From contig OY986967.1 in the NCBI GenBank assembly GCA_963920575.1, positions 12,022,061 through 12,086,060 of the forward strand: a DNA stretch of 64,000 nt. The letters are read 5' to 3'. Source of the stretch: Narthecium ossifragum. Its lineage: Eukaryota > Streptophyta > Magnoliopsida > Dioscoreales > Nartheciaceae. Of the stretch, positions 10,945 through 21,046 are shown in pieces; within the stretch, counting starts at the first letter, position 1; each line of letters starts with the position of its first letter. Under the pieces are notes generated by a model. The model searched no databases and had not been told where the DNA came from. It was given only the letters and a program-made list of their open reading frames with translations. The position numbers and the translations under genes were made by a program.

Positions 10945-11058
10945 TGGATCGATCCAAGACAGGCTGGATCGATCCAAAAAAGTTTGGATCGATCCGAATG
11001 GGTCAAAAACCCACCGACTCGCTCACGAGTCCGATCGATCGCTCGATCGATCGCTCAA
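10945..11058. repeat. Palindrome array in F, outer site
   Basis: Three CTGGATCGATCCA/TTGGATCGATCCGA units and a run CGATCGATCGCTCGATCGATCG lie 210-325 bp from the F start (minus orientation). The solo R1 LTR at 47329 has its AGGATCGATCCT array at the same distance (47537-47645). Confidence 0.85.
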
Positions 11059-12066
11059 GGGCCGTAAGCTGCCCAAAAAGCAAGCTCCAGCGCACCCGAG
11101 CTGGGATCTTCCGATCCCGGGTCCACCTAACCATTCTAAACAAGCACTAACACAAACAAGGTCAGTGTGTGCATACGCGGGTGTGAAACAAACCAACAAG
11201 GCATAATTTACCAAATTGCCCTTGCGATCCACAACGAGCCACACGGGTAGAGGGGCAGGTCCTCACAGATATCCACGGGAACCCAAAGCTCTGGTCATTG
11301 CAACACAGAAGGGAAGAAGCATCACACAAGTCCTAAGCTAGCATGCATCCCAGAAAGAAGAAGAAAAACCCATCGGAGGTCACGAAACCAGCAAGGGAAT
11401 CCAACCAAATCCTAGACTAGCATGCATCAAACCAACCCTAGAAGCCTAATCGAGGATTAGGGTAGGAATCCCTACCGCTGGGCGTTGAGGTCGCGTCCTT
11501 CATCTTCTTCTCCGACCGCGGCAGTCATCATCGCCTCGAAGCTCTCCGTTGTCGCCGCCGACGTCGCCAAGTCCTCCTCTCCTTCTCAGTCACGACCACC
11601 GCCACCAAGCTCTCCTCTCTCTCCGGTCGAGTCACCGCCGCCTCTTCCCAACCGTCGCGATTTCTCCCTCTCCTCAACCATCGTGCCGTGGCCCAGGCAA
11701 AGGTCTCGCGAAAGGGAGAGTGAACAGTAGGGTTGGGTTTTATATACTTAGGTTACTTAAGTCCACGGTCGTTCGATCGGCCTAAGTTGATCACAGTCGT
11801 TCAGATCTAGATCTACTTGATCGAACTCTAATCTTCAGATCCAGAGCACTCTAATGGATCTAATTAAGCACATACATCATTACAAAGGCTGTGTGTGAGC
11901 TACGCGTGTGTGAAGCTAACAGACAGGGTGTAATTTGACCAAATTGCCCCTCGGGTCGCAAAGAGGCAATGCGATTAGCCGATCACGCTCGACACAGAAA
12001 CAGGCCAAGAAGGGATCGACCCTCGATCGACGTGGTCGAGCCGGGTCGGAGGAACGGGTCCTCACA

Positions 12067-12260
12067 TGATCGATCATTCTTGGAAAGTCATGCCTGGCCC
12101 GTGCATGATCGATCATCTGGTGAAGATGATCGATCATTTTCTTGGCTGGCATAGACGGGTTCCCGGGTCACGAAGATGATCGATCATCCGGGAGGGCTAA
12201 TCAATCCTTTTTGGCTTGGCCGGGACGGAACTTCTAGTTTACTAAGAAGGAGATGATCAA
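12067..12260. repeat. Palindrome array ATGATCGATCAT in the C 5' LTR
   Basis: Five TGATCGATCA units, or near versions, lie in about 190 bp, continuing the units at 5207-5231 on the other side of insertion E. E landed within this array, and its target duplication TGATC is part of a repeat unit. Confidence 0.85.
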
Positions 12261-12576
12261 TCATTTTGGTGGGATGGAGGTGTTTTCATCGGTTCTTGCC
12301 CGCGGGGCTTTGCATGCACGTGTTTTCTTTATCGCTTTATACCTTGTACATATCGTTAAGCATGTTAGCCCCATATTGAGGGGCAGTGGTGAACCGAGAG
12401 AGTGATGACTCCCGAGATGTGTAGAATAAATGGGATGGTTGCCCTCCCGCTTTCCTTAGCCTCGTATGCCGGCATGCGCCGAGGGCATAGTTATGTTGTA
12501 TTAATAGCCGTGTTTGTCGGGGTTGTTTCCCGTTGCAGGTTTCTCTATGTGAACTGGCTGGCAGTTGGTGGTGTTA

Positions 12577-14335
12577 TGATGAGAATGCATAATGTCATAT
12601 TTTTCTCCCACAATGCCTAGTCTTTTGTGCTTATTTGGTACCTAAATATACTTATTACTCTTATATTTTGGTTTAGGATGCAATTGGAGACCTTGAGTGC
12701 GAAACGAAGCCAAATGGACAATTCTGGACAATTTAGATAGCAGTTCGTAATTTGAGCATAACATTCCCATCCAAGCTCTAATTGGGTTGAATCAAGATGC
12801 CATAGAACAGGAAGAAAGAGCTCTACAACTTTCGTGTTTTGCGTTTTTAAAGATTCTGGTGTATTGCATTAGGGAAAACGAAGCCAGAAGGTACGAAGAA
12901 GATTGCAAAGAAGATGGGTCAGTTTCAAAGATTAAACTATACCTAGTCTGGAAGAACCAGATGAAGTTCCATATATGATTGAAAAGCTCTAGAAGCATAA
13001 TTTCTGGAGAATTTTACGGTTCGTGATTTGAAGCTTTCTACATAAAGTTACAGTGCTTTTACTACAGCAAGTGCAGGGCAGAATAGCAGAAGAAATATGC
13101 AGAAAATGAAAGATCGATCTTCTTTCCATAAAAGATCGATCCTTTATGCACCAAGAGATGAAAAAGACCCACGGTCGACCGTCACATTGACCGCCGTATT
13201 GACCGTAAGCCTTTGTCAAAAATATACCTTCTCAGGGTCGATGCGAGGATCGACCGCGAGCATAAACATGAAAGCTGGAAGAAAGAGATCGATCTTCTTT
13301 ACAAAAGAGATCGATCTTAGTCAGGGTGCAGCCACAATCTGGGAAGAAAAGATCGATCTTCTACTACATAAAGATCGATCTTTGTTAACCGACTTTGCAA
13401 AATAAAGGGCTCAGATCTAATCCGAGGATGGGAAACTTATGGGCTATAAATAGGATTCTTTTAAGAGATTGAGGGGGAGAATTCTAGAGGATTTTTGGCT
13501 GCTACTTTCTATTTCTTTGATATTTCTAGGGTTCTTCTTTCTTCTTTAAAGGATTTTTCTTGATGGCCTTGCATAGCTAAACCTTAATTCTTGGTCGAGA
13601 AAACTGAAACCTCGGAATCCATGAACTGTGAGATCTAATCTATTCTTATTGTTCAGTTTATGCTATGGATATTGAATGTTTTTCTGTGATTATATTCATG
13701 ATTGTCTTGTCTAATTGCTAGGAGGCCTACTAGTTTATTATTCATTACAATCTACTGTTAGGTTGAATATCAAATCCGTAATTGCTTGATCCATCTAATC
13801 TGTGAAGCAACTAGGGTTTAATGATCTATTGTGTTTCAGAGATTCTTAGATCTTAGGAAGAATGTTCGACTAAATTAAATGCAACCGCTTATGCTTGTGT
13901 TGTTTAGCTTCATCGATCTCCCTATTCTTAAGGCTGCTACTTGATTAAATCTACAATGCTTCTCTTAGGTTGTTTAGTAGTTAGGGTTAATTAGATCGCT
14001 TGTTTCTAATTATCTATGATTGAGGAGAGAATCAAATTTAATTCGAACGGTGAATATTCAAGGTGTGAATTGATATATACTTGCATCAATGATCAGTTCT
14101 AAAGATTCCGATGGTGGATGTTGACTTAGACCAAGGTTTGTTCTCTTGATTAAATTCAATTCTTCAATTTAGATTATTTCTTATTTGTTTTCGTTTTACT
14201 CAAACCCTCCCATCTTTGTTCACATAGCACAAAACCTAGATTGGACACTCCTCATGGGATCGACTCGTACTCGCACTACTATATTTGTTTTAAAGAGTAT
14301 TGGTTTAATTTTTGATTACTTGCGACAACACATCA
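12577..14335 (+). mobile_element. Solo L2 LTR inside the C 5' LTR
   Basis: It runs from TGATGAGAATGCATAATG to TGCGACAACACATCA and is flanked by TGTTA (12572-12576, 14336-14340). Its 1759 bp compare with 1656 bp for the 3' LTR of D. It is more diverged than the other L2 copies, and its palindromes (13107-13383) mix AAAGATCGATCTTC and CGGTCGACCGT units instead of TCCGATCGATCGGA. No internal sequence is present. Confidence 0.9.
13445..13454 (+). promoter_or_regulatory. TATA box of the solo L2 LTR
   Basis: GGCTATAAATAGG is the same box and context found in the other L2 copies (31038, 55677 and minus-strand 63707). It lies about 60 bp downstream of the palindrome array. Confidence 0.7.
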
Positions 14336-15438
14336 TGTTACCACTATAGCAGGTCTTTTACTTACTTACCTGTTCACCACCCCGGGCCGGCAGCGTGCCG
14401 AGCCCCGACCCTTCTTTATATCATCACACGTGTTGCATGCTTACCTGTTTTCCTACGTGTGTTCATAGCATGCATATGGTTGTGAATTAGATGCATAAGG
14501 ATTGGGCGTGGGTGATTCGTAGTGTCGCCGATCCGAGATCCTGGGGAGCTCGGATTTAGCTTTAGGATCGGGGTTGGGTAGCGTGGTCTAGGATTAGATT
14601 GTAGTGTTCAGTCGATTTTGATGATAGGCTTAGATGACTTGAATACTCGCTGTTTGAGGTTCAAAGGTCATGTCGGCCTTGAACCGGGTGTTGAGGTGTA
14701 GCCGGACAGACACTGCCATCTCACGAGCATGAAACCGACACTGTTGAGGTATAGCCGGTGTCCAGTTTCCTTTGTCTCTTGGGTAGAGGTTGTGCCTACT
14801 CAGCAGTGTCGGTTTCCTACTCGTGAGACGGCAGTGTCGGTTCCTGCCAGCAGTGTTGGTTTCCTGCTTTACTGAGGGAGACCTAGTATATGACCAGTTC
14901 GTCTAGGAGACCATGACTGAGGCCCCTTAGGGACAGGCGGTGGGGTTATGGAGACTCTGTGATACACCCAGGCTTTGCTTAAGGGCGACATTGTTGTGTT
15001 CCCTCCTCCTTTGTGTGAGTCTAGTGTAGTTTCCCTGCTGAGCATAGTTGCTCATTCCTATCCGGACTGTGTTTTGCATGTGCAGGCGTTAGCTCCTCTT
15101 CTGTGGCCCCTACCAGGCAGGTGTTTTGTGGCACGGTGGCATCTGGCGGTGTTTGAGGAGCAGTGATAAGCTTTTAACCCTTTTATTATAGTTCGCCTCA
15201 TACGGGAGTGAATGTATAATTTTTCCCCTCTTTGAGGAATTGGAGACTTAAATCTTTAGTTTTTATCTTATCTGTTGAGGTTTTATTATTATATGCTTAA
15301 ATGAGGGTGCTTGCAGGATTGCTCAGGGAGACCAGTAGATTAGAGGGAACCCTCACCAATTTTTTTTCCGCATTTAGTTAGGTTCCGGTTAACGTTCCCC
15401 GGCCCGGTTGGGCTTTCGCGGGTCGGGGCGCGACAACT

Positions 15439-15450
15439 TGGTATCAGACC
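15439..15450 (+). other. Primer-binding site of C (initiator tRNA-Met)
   Basis: TGGTATCAGACC begins 3 bases after the LTR end. One base differs from the usual TGGTATCAGAGC. Confidence 0.85.
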
Positions 15451-15636
15451 TTAGGTTGTAGGTCCCAGGAATAGGATCAGGATTCGGTTGGGATTGAGCA
15501 CAGGATGGGATAAATCTATGTCTAGAACATCCGTGTATGCTCTTTTATGATGTGTTGTGCTTTTGCTTTTTTTCTGTGATGTCTTATTTTGCGATTTCTG
15601 ACAAGTGGACGCTCGTTGTTGTTGTTGATGTTGCAG

Positions 15637-16800
15637 ATGTCGGGAGCTCGAGGCCGACCTTTGATTGCTGGTCGGGATGGGGCACGACCCGGTCGACCTA
15701 CCAGACTGGATAGGGAGGTTCCTGTCAGAGCTAGGCGGGTTGCACCATCACCAGTGACGGTTTCGGTCGAATAGTAGGAGGCCTTTCTCACCGAGGAGAG
15801 GGTCCTCACTCCTGTCGATGGGTGGACCGCTACGGTGGTCATGATGGATTTTCAGCGGATGAACCTGCCTAGGTTCAGTGGTGAGGTTGGAGATCCGACA
15901 GTAGCGGACGACTGGCTCAGGGGAGTCACACGTGTCCTAGACGCTATCTTCATCGAAGATGACCGGATCAGGGTCACACTCGCGGCGTTTCAGTTTGACG
16001 AAGACGCCCTTGACTGGTGGTGCACTACCCAACACACTAGTGGCGAAGAGGTGTCGTTGTGGGCGGAGTTCAGGGCGATGTTCTTGGACGTGTACTTCCC
16101 AGAGAGTACACGTGACGCCCTGTCCTGCGAGTACCAGTTCCTTCTCTAGGGTACTCGCTCCGTTCAACAGTATGCCACCCGGTTCACCCATCTGGTCCGT
16201 TTTGCGGGGGCAGTGGCAGGAGGTCCGACAGCCAGGGCATGACAGTTTGAGTGGGGACTCTGACTAGAGATAAGGCAACAGACCAGTTCCCACCGCTTCC
16301 AGACGTACGCATCAGTTCTGAACTTTGCCTTTGTAGTGGAGGCGCAATTACAGGACGAGAGGTGCCAGGCAAGCCCACTGACGTTCTCTACGAGCGCACC
16401 GCAGAGGTCCCAGGGCAGAGGAGAATTCGGCAGAGGGCAGTAGCGGCATTCGCGACACTTCCAACAGCAGTCATGGTGCCCTCATCAGTTTCAGCCGCAG
16501 TTGCTGAGTCCAGCAGGCCAGTTTCTCCTAACGCCTGGTCCGTCTGGGTAGGCTCCTTATAGGGAGGCCAGGGTCAGCAGCCTGATGGTGCGTCAGTCAC
16601 GTGTTACCAGTGTGGGTAGCTGGGACACTTCCGTAGGGACTGTCACCTGCGAGGAGCGTGAGGCGCTATGCCACAGGGCAGTCGAGGTGGAGGGTCCAAT
16701 GCTTGGCAGGGGAGCAGTGATGGTCACGGATCAGGGGTTGGACCGAGCCGCCCCAGAAGTGGAGGCGGCTGGTGAGGGCGTGCGTTTGCCCTCCTAGAGC
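15637..16800 (+). pseudogene. gag: gag pseudogene of C
   Basis: The start MSGARGRPLIAGRDGARPGR at 15637 is followed by a stop near 15772. The capsid domain then reads from 15835 (MMDFQRMNLPRFSGEVGDP, then TVADDWL and DALDWW) to a stop at 16149 and continues in frame pieces to about 16370. A CCHC zinc knuckle, CYQCG-stop-LGHFRRDC, lies at 16602-16643 with a TAG in place of one spacer codon; a glycine/serine-rich tail follows. The gene would make the particle protein of a chromovirus. At least six stops and frame changes are visible, so it is dead. The order and motifs match G gag and H gag. Confidence 0.85.
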
Positions 16801-17836
16801 ATCTCTCGCCGGACACCATACAACTGTACCAGCCGTCACCGCAGTACCAGCAAAGCCATCCGTACTCAGAGGTATCTTTCAGCTTTCTAGTTATTTAGTA
16901 GATGTACTGATAGTTCCGGAGCGTCTCATTCCTATATTGCTAGCATGTGTGTGGCATCGTTAGGATTAGAGACGGGTTGGCTAGAAGTGGCACAGTTAGT
17001 GGACTCACCGATTGGCGGGACAGTCAGGGTAGACCGGGTCTGCCGATCGTGTTAGTTGGAGGTTGGAGGCCTCCGTGTTTGTATGACTGGCTTTGACGTG
17101 ATACTCATTACGGACTGATTAGTAGCATACCGATGCGTCATTGACTATGGTCGCCGGAGGGTGGTCGCTTAGTCGCCCGATGGGACCTGGTTTGTGTTGT
17201 TGGGGGATCGGTTCTCAGCCGATTCCTTTGCTTGCAGTGTGGGAAGGCGTGGCTGTGAGCTTTCAGCCTTGCTACCTAGCTTGTCCCTGTTTGGTTCTGA
17301 GGGAGTATAGCAGAGCAGTTTTCCCAGAATCGTGTTCCCCGAGGAGTTGCCAGAGCTTCCACCATCCAGAGAGGTCAATTTTGAGATCGACCTAGTGTCA
17401 GACACCACACTGATCTCTCTTCCAGCCTTCAGGATGGCACTAACAGAGCAGAGCGAGTTGGGGACTCAGTTGGACGAGTTGACTAGTAGAGGGTTCATCC
17501 GTTCCAACACGTCTCCCTAGGGAGCTCTAGTGTTGTTAGCGAAGAAGAAGGATGGTACGCTTCGATTTCGCATAGACTACAGGCGGCTCAACAGGGTGAC
17601 GGTGAGGAACAGATATCCGATGCCGTGGATAGACGACATGTTTGACCAATTGCAGGGATCATCAATCTTTTCGAAGATCGATCTCCGCACAGGCTACCAC
17701 CAGTGGAGAGTTCGGGATTGCAACATCCCAAAGACGGCTTTCTGGACTCGGTACGGCTTGTACGAGTTCGTAGTGATGCCGTTTGGGTTGACGAACGCAC
17801 CAGCAGCGTTCATGGATCTGATGTAGTGATCTTCTG
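16801..17836 (+). pseudogene. pol: pol pseudogene of C, 5' half (protease end and reverse transcriptase)
   Basis: The protease part is barely readable (FDVILITD, YRCVIDYGRR near 17093-17157), with many stops. The linker before the polymerase is clear (PEELPELPPSREVNFEIDLV, 17336-17395), followed by RT blocks LPAFRMA, RGFIRSNTSP, a stop, [41 protein letters not shown] and [27 protein letters not shown] holds the first catalytic Asp. The gene then stops at TAG (17824-17826) and is cut at 17841 by element B. The catalytic FVDD block resumes at 41574, after the insertion. This gene would copy the element RNA into DNA. Confidence 0.85.
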
Positions 17837-17841
17837 GCTGT

Positions 17842-19220
17842 TGATAAGTCACTAATTATTCCTAATTAAACCCCTTAAATTACCTTTGTTAGACCAAGAG
17901 TAGGTGTATTTGATATCCTATTATTTGATTTCATGTTTAAGTAGGATTTGAGAAGAAATACAAGAAATTCGGTCAAAAATCACTAAATTCTGTAAAAAAG
18001 ACTGCTTCGTCGACTGTTTGGAAATAAATCACCAGAACTTCTAATAAACTCCAAATATTCTGAAAGTCTGGGAGATCAAAGAAGACTTCAAGAGCTACGA
18101 CTTTCATGTTGAAGACTTTGTGAGATTCCGGATAGATTCGCGCCAGGTTTGAAGCAAAGTTGGATCCATGAAAGCTAAAATTTGATAAAAACTGAAATGA
18201 ATTAATGACGTGGCAATGAAGACCCAGTCAAACCGACTAGCGCGATGGATCGGATTTTAGTCCGATGGATCGCTCCGATGACGTCATCAACCCGGAATTT
18301 TGGGAAATTAGAGTTTAAGTTCAACTATAATTCCTAATTCCAGGATTAAGGGTTTTGTATTATATAAAGGGGTTATTCTAGCCGAATTTCTCATCTTTTT
18401 GCCAATCTTTGGAGGAAGAAGAAGACGGAGAGAATGTAGATGGTGACAACTTCTTATTCCAACCCGATGGCTATCATCCAAACGATGAGTTGCTAATTAT
18501 TATACTTAGGATTATTCATGAAACCCTAGTGTAGTTTTGGTTTTTATTTAGTTGGATTCTTGTGAACTTCTCAATGCATGATCTCATGAATATGGTTTTA
18601 TTATTAATAGAGTTGAAGGAATAGAGTTCCCTTAACGTACTTTCAGTCCTACATGATTTCTGTAACTGATTATAGAGATTTATGAGATGGTTTTCATGAA
18701 GTTATTGGTTTGCCTTTGAGATAAGCTATGCTACGCGAAGATAGGTTGTGCCAAGGTCATTAGGAGTAGTATAATTTAAAATAATCATAGGACCAAAGAC
18801 AATCTATGCCAAGCAAAGATAGGTTATGCCGTTGGGAATATTAACTTTCTTTTAGGGATTCATGTGAGTTTGTAGCCATATGATCCATAATATTGAGAGA
18901 AGGGAACAAGATGATAACTAGAGAAGACTAATAATGAAATTAGGACGGATTGAGTAATTCCTAAGTAACTGCTCCATTGATTCGAATTGATCAACCTTTT
19001 ATTTCTTTTCCTTATTAGTTTAGATAACTTTATTCTATCTTTGATTCTTTTCCTTAGTTTTAGGGTTTCGAGAATTCATTTTAGTTTCCAACGTTTTCCC
19101 TGTGGATCGACACCTGACTTCACCGCTATTCCTACCTAGAAGTGTAGTAATTGAATAAGGATTATAAATTTATATTTGATTGAGTTTGCAACGTTTTAAC
19201 GACATATTTGCGAGCGATCA
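17842..19220 (+). repeat. 5' LTR of B (L1)
   Basis: Starts TGATAAGTCACTAATTATTCC and ends GCGAGCGATCA. It is closely similar to 40170-41568 over its whole length, apart from scattered substitutions and short length changes. Confidence 0.9.
18361..18370 (+). promoter_or_regulatory. TATA box of the B 5' LTR, with palindromes and TGACGTCA upstream
   Basis: TATATAAAGG lies about 70-120 bp downstream of GATGGATCGGATTTTAGTCC, GATGGATCGCTC and the palindrome ATGACGTCAT (18279-18288). TGACGTCA is the classic recognition site of bZIP factors. The 3' LTR has the same layout (TATATAAAT at 40707, TGACGTCATC near 40626). Confidence 0.65.
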
Positions 19221-19225
19221 ATTTT

Positions 19226-19242
19226 TGGCGCCGTTACCGGGG
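19226..19242 (+). other. Primer-binding site of B (tRNA-Asp)
   Basis: TGGCGCCGTTACCGGGG matches the site used by Athila elements (complement of the 3' end of tRNA-Asp) except for one A in place of G. Confidence 0.85.
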
Positions 19243-19375
19243 ATACGACAGTTAATTGATTGATTTTCTCTTTGCTCTATTTCTTGGCCAAGTTAGGTTT
19301 TTGTCTTTCTTAATTTCCCCTTTCTTTATTTTACACTTTTTAGGAATTTTCTGACAATTTTCTAGATTTTTTGCA

Positions 19376-19437
19376 TAAATTGAGCGATCAATTCATAAAT
19401 TTATGTTTTTCAGATGAGTTAAGAGAAAATCAATTGG
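19376..19437. other. Junction of the B leader with the inverted A sequences
   Basis: The B leader can be followed to TTTTCTAGATTTTTTGCAT (about 19378) by comparison with the A leader read in reverse. It should resume with CATTGGAACGGATTTTGC, which is found at 36265. Between lies GAGCGATCAATT (19382-19393), a copy of the L1 LTR terminus plus leader start, then TTCATAAATTTATG and TTTTTCAG. After this comes minus-strand A-type leader from 19438. The exact insertion boundary and duplication are not resolvable by eye. Confidence 0.5.
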
Positions 19438-19452
19438 TTAACCGTCGAAACT

Positions 19453-19469
19453 CCCCGGCAACGGCGCCA
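19453..19469 (-). other. Primer-binding site next to LTR a (tRNA-Asp)
   Basis: The minus strand reads TGGCGCCGTTGCCGGGG, a perfect Athila-type site. It follows LTR a in the minus direction, with only about 15 bp of leader left beyond it. Confidence 0.85.
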
Positions 19470-19474
19470 AAAAT

Positions 19475-21037
19475 TGATCGCTCGCAAACGTCGTCGTTAA
19501 AACGTTGCTAACCTCAATCAAATATTAAATTTATATCCTTGTTCAATCACTAATACTACTAGGTAGACTAGTGGTGAAATCCGAAGTCGAACCACAAGGA
19601 ATTACTAGGAAAACCAAAATCGATTCTCAAAACTCTTGATCTAAATCAAACACTTCACTGATAGATTGATCTAACTGAAATTATCCAAAAAAGCAAAAGA
19701 AAATATTATGGTTTTAATCAGATGGGAAACGATGTCTTAGGAAACACACAATCCATCCTAGTTTCACCCTTAATCTTCCATAGTTGTCATCTTGATCACT
19801 TCTCTAAGTATTATGGATCGTATGGCTACAAGCTCACACGAATCCCTAAAAGAAGGTTTTATGTTCCCTATGGCATAACCTATCTTTGTTTGGCATAAAT
19901 CATCTTTGGTCCTACCATTATCTTAAGTTATTCTACTCCTAATGACCTTAGCATGACTTATCTTCACGTAGCATAGATTATCTCAAAGGTAAATCACAAA
20001 CCACATGCAAACTATCTCATGAATCTCTACACTCAAGTACAACCATCATGTAGGACTAATAATACGTCAACGGAACTCTGTTCCTTCAACTCTATAATCA
20101 TTAAAATCATATTCATGAGATTATACTTAGTAAAGTTCACAAAAATCCAACTAAGAAAGATTAAAAGTTACACTAGGGTTTCATGGTATTCCTAAGAACA
20201 AGAAAACTAGCCACTCATCTCTTGGAAATCAGCCATAGGTGTAGAAGATGAAGCCGTCGATCCCCGCAGAAAGATCACCGTCTTCAAAACCCTAACCTTC
20301 TCCTTCAAAAGTGCTCCAAAAGATGATATTTTTCAGCTGGAAGACCCCTTTTTATATTAGAAACCCTCAACCTGCGAATTAGGAGTCCTAACAGAGGTTA
20401 AACTCTAATTTCCCTAATTTCCGGGTCGCTGACGTCATCGGAGCGATCGATCGGAATCAAACCGATCGATCGGACTTCCCAGTTTGACTGGGTTAATAAC
20501 TGCCACGTCATCAGCTTCCTTATTCTTCAACTTCTACTCGGAATTCCGATTTGTAATCAACTTTGAAGCTAATCTGTACGGAATCTGGGAAAGTCTTCAA
20601 GAGAAAAGTGCTAGATCTGGAAGTGTTCTGTCATCTCCACTTTATCTCATAATATTCTAATTAATGTAGAATATTTGGCGAATATTCTCTTCAGCATCGA
20701 CGGAGCAGCTTTCCAGCTTGTAAATCTTCATCTATTCTTCAAACTGTCATCATACCATCAGGAATCTCGCAATGTGTCTAACAGCAACATTGTAGACCTC
20801 TGAGTCTTCTACATTGTCCCAAAATTTCAGAATATTTCGAGTTTCAGAGAATATCGGGCAAATATTTTCCCAATGGTCGACGAAGCTGTATTTTTCTTCA
20901 TTTTAGCCGAATTTCTTGTATCTCTTCTCAAACCATGATTAAACCTGAAATCAAGCAACATGATATCAAATACACCTACTCTAGGCCTAACGAAGGTAAT
21001 TTAAGGGATTTAATTAGGAATAATTAGTGACTTATCA
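19475..21037 (-). repeat. L1 LTR a, extra LTR in front of element A
   Basis: This is a 1563-bp minus-strand L1 LTR with a primer site on its downstream side, so it was once a 5' LTR. It differs from LTR b and LTR c at several places where those two agree with each other (for example CGCAGAAAGATCAC and CAGCTGGAAGACCCC here), so it comes from another copy or an older tandem unit. Confidence 0.85.
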
Positions 21038-21046
21038 CACAAAAAT
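21038..21046 (-). other. Nine-base LTR-LTR junction
   Basis: Between the outer ends of LTR a and LTR b there is only CACAAAAAT (minus strand ATTTTTGTG). ATTTTTG equals the bases between an L1 LTR and its primer site; GTG equals the last bases of the A polypurine tract. They share one G. Confidence 0.9.

Larger units (their letters stand above)
7231..11269 (-). mobile_element. Solo LTR F (R1 family) inside E, carrying the Pack-MULE
   Basis: On the minus strand it begins TGTGAGGACCTGCCCC (11269) and ends GTCGGGGCGCGACA (7231). GATAT flanks it at 7226-7230 and 11270-11274. Removing the 1512-bp MULE and its 10-bp duplication leaves 2517 bp, close to the 2458-bp solo R1 LTR at 47329. No internal retroelement sequence is present. 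A GC- and purine-rich tract at 10620-10870 corresponds to the pyrimidine-rich tract at 47690-47890 of the other copy. Confidence 0.9.
5232..12066 (-). mobile_element. Solo LTR E (R2 family) inside the 5' LTR of C
   Basis: On the minus strand it runs from TGTGAGGACCCGTTCC (12066) to GGGTCGGGCGTGACA (5232). TGATC flanks it at 5227-5231 and 12067-12071, a clean 5-bp target duplication. Without the nested F it measures about 2.8 kb, LTR-sized, and no gag, pol or primer site is present, so it is a solo LTR left by LTR-LTR recombination. A TATA-like box (minus TATATAAA, 11739-11746) and GATC-rich inverted repeats (11765-11825) lie near its start. Confidence 0.85.
4709..15435 (+). repeat. 5' LTR of C (R1 subfamily), interrupted twice
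   Basis: It starts TGTGAGGATCTGTCC and ends GTCGGGGCGCGACA directly before the primer site. The LTR itself is about 2.1 kb: 4709-5231, 12072-12576 and 14341-15435. It is interrupted by solo LTR E (duplication TGATC) and by a solo L2 LTR (duplication TGTTA). Its first 220 bp resemble the start of the 3' LTR at 43779 and of the solo R1 LTR at 47329 (shared GGGCAATTTGGTAAATTGCG). Confidence 0.8.

Noticed and set aside
13110..13385. Regularly spaced palindromes as a CRISPR array
   Set aside because: Units are short (12-18 bp), imperfect and irregularly spaced, lie in LTRs of a plant, and no cas gene is present.
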